A stretch of DNA of 64,000 nt from the NCBI GenBank assembly GCA_041399065.1, contig JAWKTN010000008.1, forward strand, positions 124,001-188,000, given 5' to 3'. The notes beneath the pieces are model-generated. The model saw only the letters and a program-made list of their open reading frames with translations. It was not told the DNA's origin and made no database searches. Both the position numbers and the translations under genes were made by a program. The stretch's first letter is position 1. Each line of letters opens with the position of its first letter. This DNA comes from JAGQPD01 sp020426865 (GTDB taxonomy: Bacteria; Planctomycetota; Planctomycetia; Pirellulales; Pirellulaceae). This document shows, one piece after another, positions 63,801 to 64,000 of this stretch.

Positions 63801-64000
63801 TTCTGATTTCCGGCGACATCGAAGAACACTGATTCAATGCGGTCGGTACCAAGCGATAGGATCGCATCGCGAATCTCGGTTACCGTCGAAACGACCGAAT
63901 TGCCTGGGCCAATATTGGTCACTCCGATATCGAGGTCCATCCCGGCCTCATGCGTGGCGTGAATCCCATTGCCACCCCCTCTTGTGCTGGCTCCCGTAAA
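39806..64000 (-). CDS. Giant multidomain secreted RTX/SdrD-like protein (>8,000 aa, 5' end outside window)
   Basis: One frame runs from the TAA-side stop at 39806 to base 64000 without a stop: at least 8,064 residues. The first ATG in the window (63940) lies inside a conserved peptidase motif, so the true start is upstream. Order from N-side: LAS/MepA-like zinc motif; alpha/beta-hydrolase-like domain with lost nucleophile, interrupted by a beta-sandwich; CBM5/12-like module (62090-62215); peptidoglycan-binding-like helices (60958-61110); ~2,000-aa helix/strand region (54440-60300); RTX blocks (51890-54210); fifteen SdrD-like B repeats with inserted dockerin-like, beta-sandwich and FG-GAP domains (43070-51775); RTX (42140-43062); six ~95-aa repeats (40090-41975); a charged C-terminus (DDWAHAVDQFWDDAAE). 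Calcium-binding sites are abundant throughout. A surface or matrix adhesin with cell-wall or polysaccharide contacts is inferred. No transporter gene is adjacent in the window. Confidence 0.93.
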   Translation of the reverse strand, partial: FTGASTRGGGNGIHATHEAGMDLDIGVTNIGPGNSVVSTVTEIRDAILSLGTDRIESVFFDVAGNQNPAGAAPLPTPADGVPIMAIGGHLDHFHLNVRTPESQFPPLPLADAKHLLSDTIANYSGVTVLIHDTDTGVGDTAGDALLPLAEAIRSANEGTPADTQHAWLLDYDAALSGFDLQDSILPNPQRDFGRDVLNACHTGIACANVFDSDGSDSTDYGNSWLIKNLGDLSGYVPTSLNLAFFYDPQDLDDANERLSIDLYYDGSWHNNVWTGNTTNDGDTVTDSGDWLSASIPLASMATGITSWADVRVAFEGSRLLDISPSDTDEIMLDDVLVTGNLTSSPSGPTQTIFSDGFEDGFNHWDQNSSDWQIRQITDSNATGHLVVLFDWASSSAQGSSGWTEAAGDALFGMLIDLGLVDPQAQTAIADLHFIGHGTGAAVASETVERLAHYHVPVDQVTYLDPIDYLASPGDTLASSTSDQQISQLGQPAGYGAAVWDNVDFTDVYYQTRGLNGTNIPDNVVPTGRPIPGANNVFLTPTASYDANDPLGDHTWIATGYYASTIGNAGIAGYRYSAAESGQGIRPASNFYTLSDLGTWSNATSYSQFDQVLHSGNYYYARVANSGHSPTDPTYWTLLPGSSAAPQDHAHSPTSLVDRSTGLPNTIGLQQQYLEPTSIVSAAWSARWNPLDTVNGGVDRSGSVTDSNVARPIPGWSFYGGSGESVNVLVGGTNPALLLSSNQPVVTHNAFYVPPQAEVISLDLAVTTSSANDTLKVFLGDTELLEDTTVATIDLTQISVSAKHRFWIPAGLRNQTHVLRIVLGDGGDSAVNSATRVDNVSLSGYVYEVHAGDITLIDLSAVAGGSAFTGLAQGIVDGGPDRVQFAENMDTTGNTFAANGHFYFVPDLTVTGQTVNYRDEVNFSVTVDGVPKNIRIDVLPGYTKIDLGTRSVGANTTSSTADNETLDVFRVQQRLRYLNYRGTISPVIVDGIGGSSAFQQAVELFQAVTQPPAEETFSRDPAAQTGQLNPSDANEDRPETLQQLNNPNAPRWIDVTTMTPHPAIDYGQLGLGRWVTSRTWQALDALLAAHLMDHESNSLGQFATTDGPRVTSLSFYPDNTADPQTTGWGIVVDMSDPNIQPPNQAANLINTSQQDLLDDLEPKARRIFAEIKTVFDTVGPDEWDVVYIGDTGLFATGYGLLRQTLEAFGIRAEKKSGYDTKYEIVLQPHSTPIDAITKDAIVDAFEAIRDDLVPALLTQDNLEKILPLVQQSIADGLDLETAIDQIVDTITDYFQSNSEATLLELENALSSVSVVMGGLTLELLDVSVTRERFQDPDEVVIALTVHAQQVTDIPNLGDIPAFPQDVLNTLASGKPFVVDAVLPLAVRIPILETSLDPEDIKIEPGEFVIQASMFDISDYVGRVGSLLVDVENGISYLDGQVRLLMDDLDSFGQMSLADLIDPLLGNSIQTIVDRAEAFANLPVEPTLCGWLSAGAGALVTITDPDIFDGLDPSVLTNAAFDQLDPFNNISGVEIYALIDQLGTILRSIAPGLDIDGTLPFVDQAVSSIVNVGEFIDNISQQLLDEVLPAFQTFQELVDQLHTYAGWAEDAVQLVCDESQQAVILQLNVEQELFAEELQFDFNKNPGPFTVSAGVAAQASGALVLDLGVGFDLTPKSSSPLFPTSLLSDLNGQLGTRITPSGTPDLEVTVEASGTILFDVNYGIRDDLNSQTIPASLQTEFANAGITLSGATVDVVRDDFQWRVTNGNRIYEINRFGTLLNVSGPIYLIDLAGASTYQDAVNAIQAGTSGAVTVAINTNGSGEVASVILTDTTSAPSGEEATFRIARAGDSRAASDIGLAAKDISGDGDIEVRVQGVTLGGGEELEGFLKTVGDTLSDRFFFTEGSRIDLSTGIYADDIDVSVSVFGIGASIENGTLQFVVETGAELVDPLANDGRIYLSELFGHSIGESLDVDTPVLTGDGRLPVVSTSPVINSLAAIDPTHPTTEAEDGPEILVDITFDPFNAVPEDRLDVAFIPNAYFDDLFSGMTNFSYDSVCDAITSIVGLLDDAEFEFLNEPLPLINKSLNELLDVAGTLTVIADAICIDFDQLKADIESLLPDLDDVDIPQGAIPALLPELTEVETDELYQIREALTQALGRADTTQLPNDIASVVASFRSFIDALDPGIDTGQLTAIVDQLDDLAPKLDELEMFIEDLFAPNVSDATVAYADLDGDAFNVAVIPGLTFEIPYEITSGTLSLEFDELSDLTDTLPIDFFELTGAGTLDLNYDLSFDLNFALNLDEGVPLQDRLVLKTGPSGAAITLDASIVTSPGLMATATIGGIDAVTLDPIIIALNAADIRTTTTSDNTTFTLSGPALTPTELPLAFVIVTEPGGDPYTAASADYTIPGSNDQVVFDVALPGGTVVEIVMPDTTTDATLGFNFDDPTSGPLDGYIPLSDVPSQLNFNLDAVLGASITPDIPFVGLSGDVRAFVDFSRLTTTTMAFPELSDDLSMTDSSACNLGLIADGINTFLDAFESAIASDVLEKLPIISNNVDLAAVQTFVADMRSFADPIVLAMTSSAELQSYIYENLGPGTAAGTGLKLNILADASNNPLAPNDPSQIGDFSSGAANRAEIPVGSPECVMIDLHLRDSFTFETDFGFGLDAFVFDLETSGGVQLTLDYDIQLGFGVSKTDGAYFIVDDTDDELSFSVTAGLSPGTELLINLFFLQFKATEGADAKTTGLTGSVGVNLLEPGGTPVDDRVRFTELVSSSLSQSIDVDFDVNAAIDLDLSAGFQDGDALPKLEATFMLDWHILGDGVTGAAPTVSFNNLRLDLGEFLTDLIGPLAEKINTAVEPLRPILDFLTLEIPLISDVSQLLGQGPVTISDFIGLFGDGLESVEEVVHILDVVADVFDAINNLAGGEIFFGSFDFAADLRDENTNLDAGTSGSMTPDGMGDPAEQFDDAPGGFSALVDKLNEIGISFPIFENPTSAFNLLFGQPVDLVRYDGPALSALFEWNSPSLGPLIPPVPLFMNIFAEFEVFVDILHLGIDTFGLQDGNKIFDGFYLVDEQAVAGLRAAFGVVAELNLGLIQAGAKGGVEATIGAGWNDVNDDQKFRPSEFIARLQQGAHCIFDLEGALKVILEAFGKIGIKIFGKEITIFEIVQRLLDATILEFSIGCPPLPPPVLGHVDSGVLIAHIGPHAALRQSGATDGDDMLEITYDADNNEYVISGYGEEQSYGGVTSILVEAGAGEDEVVIGADVTIPVTLKGGDDDDKLTGGSGINTIEGGKGNDRLTGGSNKDTISGGEGDDTIFGKGDDDTLNGDDGNDAIRGDDGIDTIHGGAGDDNLDGGTDNDIVYGDAGNDQVSGAAGLDMLFGGEGDDAVNGGDDADMMFGGDGNDIMGGGAGNDTIHGDDGDDTISGEEGDDAIYGDAGNDTLDGNEGDDTFYFEAAVGTEKDKVSDSDDGGDPGSNETLDFSAITTDVIVNLLNGTASHAGRKVTIDKPLRFEDAIGGSGNDTFIDNKNDNLFRGGLGDDLYVFGRLGTQVDTIAELAGQGTDGVDFHDLPATTPVVIDLTAPSIIATHTGRTLQTEVTNQSANIENAFGGQANDTITGNTSANLLVGNAGEDLITGNAGNDTIEGNDGIDTLYGSGGADNIDGGPGEDRIFGQAGNDTIRGGADRDAIFGDLGNDDIRGDGGDDLIVGGADTAGDTLRGDDGNDLLIGGAASSFSNPFSTPLTQLEYLVQYYYRDMFVDLITADTPEDFIAFLNGITTNSTDGGDEIHGNSGNDIVYGGTGGDTIYGDSGKDKLFGEAGNDIIYGGPHQDFILGDVGDDELHGGSGDDLISGGADSGNGNSAFSGLSLTVPTVAGNQVINGPLLFGDELFGDSGHDLLLGYLPTTDNDPFVAGLFTLDILVINSFKELFDDDMLGPFIEQLPPPQQSFEDQAFIALINVLTTTGTDRDDLIFGGHDNDLLIGHDDADYLFGEWGNDTLIANKLGDVGANTADYLEGGPDDEWLMCGTLSPNIMIGGTSDLNVDRILVSPGAPVGGPYVGGYLVPSCVLDEVPILVVPDPVEIHGQKFEDLDGDGMRDANEVGLDGWTIHLLDAEGEWLATTSTTSVDLNEDGFIDPATEAGLYWFKDLTVDGGEVEGLVAGSYFVYEQEESGFLRTVPATPPVNDTIDLLLPSGQTAVVANSAFDGEDIVVYSLALDSGDIAEGVDFGNVELAEISGFKWEDLNGDGQWDDEEPAIEGWLIYLDHNNNGIWDIVTEPLTATDSDGEYRFDNLMPGTYRVREIVSAGWTRSYPATGVHNVTLDFKEVAGNLNFGNYEQITLSGVKWKDLNADGLRDAIDDLGIAGWTLFLDTDMDGVLDGGEPTAVTDATGFYQFAGLAPGLYTVEEVIPAGWSQVLPTAGEGGRYQLIATSGDVVADLDFANYEHVTITGRKVNTETLLGIGGWTIYVDTNENGELDVDDTNTPIEPFDTTDAAGNYSIGGLAPGSYLIAEVPQTGWLQTIPGIEAETGLPGYRVDLTSGQSAFRLFANIRTGTVEGIKWLDEDGDGIRDANEQGLANWVIYLDTNNNGMFDDPDPLNTSAHRDPYVVTRFDDPDTPLIDETGTYTFSDVMPGSYNVREVLPAGWLQTSPGPATSPSAIAVNVTGGASITNIDFGNIQAASIHGTKWIDVDGDGLREFSNANPNNIQGDVGLNGWRIELRDATNTVIATMLSTDVDLDGSGSDGFDTDGDWDADTDDLGADGIANTGDEGEGDGDPTPGEPHVDEVDEAIDPTSERGLYWFNNLLPGTYTVTEVLQSGWAQTVPGPERSFSYTVTIAGGDVVTGLDFANAHGISLGGTKWSDLNGNGLQDQGEPPLAGWTIFLDLDYDGNLDADEPSTVTDVAGKYRFTDLPPRTYSVMEVLTGGAMQTYPGVANQLRHLVRPAPEDTLTSLDFGNQPKTAIHGTKWDDLNGDGRRTSDEPGLAGWTIYLDLNNNGRQDRGEPFAVTDANGDYWIMGLDRGTYTVAEVMRPGWEQTYPGTSGNLQQTYYEFEDVPRNLSLTVGQQTTTVGTDGTVLPVTALPLVNAAGIPNPSGFAQMASGNAAGGSGLEWNLNNVSLQFQFATTQDEVSFLFAEQGGYVNLSVNGDLRVAEAFHDLNGATIGGATVSVTTIPGTNGGTITIRGAIDSVAMGGQELRLDYLCAMTSSPGTAGVHVVTVQIGQDVRGIDFGNRRSGGEIHGTKWNDLDGDAKRTSNEPGLRGWTIYLDLNNNDQLDDGEPRERTDENGDYWFVGLPAGVYTVAEVIQPGWQQTYPGPIPGTPLAGIHIIQLGDRQVVRNIDFGNRATDDGQIHGTKWLDRNGDGLRSSDEPGLEGWTIYLDLNNNGQLDRNEPYEVTDATGVYWFMNLPAGTFSVRETLLWGDVNHDLRVDDADIDQLFREIRGNQYRPDHDLNHDGLLDIQDVTILVVDVLGSVFGDANLDGTVDDKDFDAWNANKYASGTGWRQGNFDGEPGSDARDLNIWNSHRGEQGNPWMQTYPGNGNHQITIGQGDVVEGIDFGNVRKGGQIHGTKWFDANGDGKRDSNEPGLAGWTIYIDQNNNGQFDQGERWQVTDENGDYWFMHVPAGQVVLREVLLLGDVNNDLRLDATDIDLLYRAINAGNFDDVYDLNGDGTLNQSDVDRLVFGALGTSYGDANLDGVVNGADYSIWLAHKFQANTSWASADFSGDGNTDVSDYNLWNSSRDRTGLVWRQTFPTADGSHSFVITNNDAIVGVDFGNTRENRTPNGSAPVLASVAGGGAIHGSKWNDLNGNGVREANEPGIPGWTIYIDSNRNGQLDNNERSTQTDEAGNYWFMDLPPGLHMVSELPQAGWSQTYPTQKITTLLLADFDMQPTNQAIGTGGAIAGQPVEVTPRLDAIVIDTPASSPVLSIHNIAGTAEFVHFEFVDSQEIVSGQLVATADLLFEEFSSYSVRVREPGGTSARFLDLLFNSQGQIAYTDANSSSQEPLGTYEVGRVIPLRLEFDMDAGLYSLWLDGIQLLESESHGVTSRGIGSLYFGFLANPGFIGSMVLDNVIATATSPGNSYDVFMPEPQGTFEGADFGNQQSRTGEIHGMKWHDVNGNGQFEPELGETPLPGWTVYLDLNNDGRHTQGEPVQVTDSTGGYWFKDVPAGTYTVAEVQQTGWTQTYPTTSGANNPLYDVTFSTPPHTVGAPPAIGTAPATRLTPTEVLGEPIVVTGSAGITSQPVRMSNGSQELWFNLNDFSQSYSQYHIEMLVSIGGFNESVDTWSVLLDSAILATSVTFRSDGTITAPLGPIGVVPFATFDPSKPMLLAIDIDLAALSWSISIDGSTERSNTFPASTLSGFRLILQDGQDGGSLVAVDNVKVNGTTTEGRPGTHQVVVGRGEIVTGIDFGNQGRPGEIHGTKFEDRNGDGFRDTADRPLAGWTIYLDLNNNGQLDPNEPSTVTDNAGEYWFTEVPEGTYQVREVLPEDNSWYQTAPLLSLAGPESYPTGDSPVAVIAADVNGDQRPDIVTANALANSISVLINVGAGVYAPPVSYAVGERPLDVVATDLDGDGTVDLAVANSISNTIMLLKNDGTGLFSIYDTLNTSGVTPVALAAGDLNQDGYADLVVAIRDDDTVSTFLNDGAGALIPLADYTISTRPSAIVTGDFNNDGAVDVAVAYSGSSRVTVLVNDNNGSGELLPLAEVVLTTSPGAQDLSLAATDIDQNGDLDLVVADPLMGRVHVLMSTGGVSDSLSFVEELVLPVGSAASVATVDMDGNDFPDLLFAVPSSNFVRVLLNDGQLGFSPAFDFSSTLFPRDVVATDISGDGAPDVVIANRDSDTVSTLIRGITDGHTVNMRPGRVITGVDFGNFRAGSISGFKFNDLDCHGEFAEGEPGIGDVTIYVDLDNNGVLDIGEPSAVTDAAGNYTIGGLPPGTFIVREIAPDSFAPSFPAAGYHVVTIAVSGQHVSPVNFGNFEHTPLIDGDDNIFGYAGSDAIYGDNLVTDPCILSIGGDDHLFGLDGDDLLVGQLKDDTYYFGPAAASEKDIVLELAGAGTDEPTDEGLHDRLHFDGFDLTGDGQNEIEPLSPTDPAVVDLSGSPPGTWIANQIAAHTTGANVHTLVTDQLDQYANFEQIIGGHGDDILIGNNGDNLLDGSFGSDYMQGGAGDDTYRFLIGNPTDNDTIVETIGSDTIDFSRITIPVTADLSGTNGSWPADRIAEYDTGSGIITVESPVAHLFENIIGGSNDDVLIGNDADNILDGGPGEDQLYGLKGNDVLKGGRDSDIIYFANDWGLDEVVELPGEGDSDTVDFSAVTVPLTHIMGSLFATDGVANAMAHLGNAIEILVGGSSNDALRGPNADTTWNVTGINTGNVNGTLQFSSIETLLGRNNFDDAFVISDGAGVAGVIQGGGGTGVDSIDYSQSTTPVSIDIDAGSAPGIGGGVIDIERFVGSTLDDTLTGPLSNNVWNITEINEGDINGVHLFSDFENLVGRDAFADTFILSDDKGVTGSIAGGAGAAVDTLSLALYTSSTSVNLATGQATGVGNGFTGIEAFVGGGVDDTLTGPDTVNTWSITSTNEGDINGLFDFTSFENLQGRDNADDTFVPSDGIGVSGFINGGFSLTTFDTLDYSAYSIPVFVDLASGNTSAASSSSNLEFLIGGPLADTLVGPAALATWNVTGADAGTVNDWTFMSFENLVGSSSFVDEFLFTGAASLSGFLLGGSGPSIDRLDYSGFAAPASVDLSTASATAIGVGVGQIESFVGSGFTDSLTGPIVGGTWNLTGTDNGGINGQFAYDSFENLIGANIATDTFVLADGANVTGSIDGGSGGNNSLDYSAFTSPVVVNLALGTATNVGGTIANVSSFTGGSTSGDELIGPNANTTWLLTGNDQGNLDATTFFIAIENLVGGSADDTFIFSDAVTMTGTIDGGIGIDTLDYDAYTTAVSVDLTGGTATGTAGIIAIEAWIDEDGNAHSAVAVISPTAIFTPGEQSRLRPGTVISGSGEPTVVHRMIRTASWNGWLEPVFDDVLPASITNHTSSRARPAETKSQEDDWAHAVDQFWDDAAE
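40090..41975 (-). repeat. Six ~95-aa C-terminal repeats in the giant protein
   Basis: Each unit contains TWN(V/I)TG-like, G-x-ING, SFENL-x-G, DDTF and D-x-LDYSA segments followed by V-x-VDL and IE-x-FVGG; six TW/VW anchor motifs were counted. Repeat period is about 285-300 bp. Unit pattern overlaps RTX-like GG-x-x-DD elements, suggesting a beta-roll or beta-solenoid. Confidence 0.85.
42140..43062 (-). other. RTX nonapeptide region 4 of the giant protein
   Basis: Scattered RTX nonapeptides (GGHGDDILI, GNNGDNLLD, GGAGDDTYRF, GGPGEDQLYG, GLKGNDVLK) alternating with DTIDFS/VDLSG beta strands; predicted parallel beta-roll binding calcium. Confidence 0.85.
43460..44500 (-). other. Seven-blade FG-GAP/VCBS propeller inserted in a B repeat
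   Basis: Seven copies of the calcium loop: ADVNGDQRPDIV, TDLDGDGTVDLAV, GDLNQDGYADLVV, GDFNNDGAVDVAV, TDIDQNGDLDLVV, VDMDGNDFPDLLF, TDISGDGAPDVVI. Seven blades match a complete integrin-like beta-propeller. Confidence 0.9.
46768..47121 (-). other. Dockerin-like module 2 inside B repeat
   Basis: LLLGDVNNDLRLDATDIDLLY, YDLNGDGTLNQSDVDRL, GDANLDGVVNGADYSIW, DFSGDGNTDVSDYNLWNS: four EF-hand-like calcium loops, two dockerin type I pairs. Confidence 0.85.
47428..47770 (-). other. Dockerin-like module 1 inside B repeat
   Basis: LLWGDVNHDLRVDDADIDQLF, HDLNHDGLLDIQDVTIL, GDANLDGTVDDKDFDAW, then a more divergent NFDGEPGSDARDLNIWNS loop. Inserted between V-x-E-x-LL and W-x-QTYPG of a B repeat. Confidence 0.85.
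51890..54210 (-). other. RTX nonapeptide blocks 1-3 of the giant protein
   Basis: Block 1 (53655-54210) has about 20 nonapeptides of GG-x-G-x-D-x-U-x form; block 2 (52820-53196) about 13; block 3 (52440-52670) about 8, with a further short group at 51890-52130. Predicted calcium-dependent beta-rolls. These are internal, unlike the C-terminal RTX of most type I secreted proteins. Confidence 0.93.
61967..61989 (-). repeat. 23-bp interspersed repeat, copy 4, inside the giant gene
   Basis: AATACCTCGAACCA, ACA, AGTATT on the minus strand, translated in frame as part of QYLEPTSIV in a linker after the CBM-like module. Confidence 0.85.
62560..63650 (-). other. Alpha/beta-hydrolase-like domain with degenerate nucleophile elbow
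   Basis: VTVLIHDTDTG starts the fold; after a beta-sandwich-like insert, HLVVLFDWASSSAQGSSGW and LHFIGHGTGAAVASETVERL follow, then TYLDPIDYL. The elbow reads GHGTG (62684-62698) where active lipases have GHSxG. Confidence 0.6.
63719..63960 (-). other. LAS-type (M15/M74, MepA-like) zinc peptidase signature
   Basis: THEAGMDLDIG gives H-x6-D (His at 63950-63952, Asp at 63929-63931); GGHLDHFHLNV gives H-x2-H-x-H (63734, 63725, 63719). This is the ligand and catalytic spacing of MepA-like murein endopeptidases. The domain continues beyond the window. Confidence 0.65.

Noticed and set aside
1..64000. tRNA or rRNA genes
   Set aside because: GGTTCGA-like strings occur only in the interspersed repeat and coding sequence; no cloverleaf or rRNA-like stretch was found by eye.

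Overview
The window looks like chromosome of a planctomycete, probably of the Pirellulales type. The evidence is gene content: two pairs of PSCyt/DUF1549/DUF1553 cytochrome proteins with DUF1501 proteins, a DUF1559 pseudopilin-like protein, an ECF sigma factor next to a serine/threonine kinase with a membrane anchor, an mraZ gene standing outside any division cluster, and an enormous secreted protein carrying SdrD-like B repeats, RTX repeats and dockerin-like modules. No rRNA, tRNA, CRISPR array or insertion sequence was recognised.

Layout. 1-2.55 kb: recQ (cut by the window start) and a Nudix hydrolase, minus strand. 2.9-5.45 kb: a secreted MORN_2-type repeat protein, a c-type cytochrome-like secreted protein and an acylphosphatase. 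5.5-10.5 kb: an ABC-2 type permease, an ECF sigma factor and a 928-aa Ser/Thr kinase. 10.8-15.66 kb is an accessory-looking stretch: a cytoplasmic hybrid histidine kinase, a small membrane ORF, a MerR regulator, an Rpn-family PD-(D/E)XK nuclease with a 12-bp coding tandem repeat and a possible internal translation start, a small ORF, and about 1.1 kb of non-coding sequence rich in tandem repeats and palindromes. 15.66-19.05 kb: orphan mraZ with five TGG-type direct repeats at its start, queA and malQ. 19.2-21.8 kb: VTC and DUF4956 genes (possible polyphosphate polymerase pair) and the DUF1559 protein.

22.0-37.1 kb holds the catabolic-type secreted enzymes: PSCyt + DUF1501 + Gfo/Idh/MocA oxidoreductase in one minus-strand run, then a plus-strand 1057-aa unknown membrane protein, then DUF1501 + PSCyt + an FAD-dependent oxidoreductase with a golvesin-like C-terminal domain. 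37.3-39.6 kb: an ECF sigma factor, a single-span membrane protein and a 412-aa unknown protein, coupled by 4-bp overlaps.

39.8-64.0 kb is one uninterrupted minus-strand reading frame of at least 8,064 codons, still open at the window edge. From its N-terminal side it contains a LAS/MepA-like zinc peptidase signature, an alpha/beta-hydrolase-like domain whose nucleophile is lost, a chitin-binding-like module, a peptidoglycan-binding-like helix module, a ~2,000-aa helix/strand region with four related segments, RTX blocks, fifteen SdrD-like B repeats that host inserted domains (two dockerin-like modules, three beta-sandwich-like inserts, one complete seven-blade FG-GAP propeller), more RTX, and six copies of a ~95-aa C-terminal repeat.

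The observations I rate highest are the architecture of this giant protein (domains inserted at one recurrent position in the B repeats), a 23-bp interspersed repeat with a copy in frame inside the giant gene, a hairpin repeat (CGGCTG..CAGCCG) scattered between genes, the apparent self-operator of mraZ, and a possible intragenic second product of the rpn gene.
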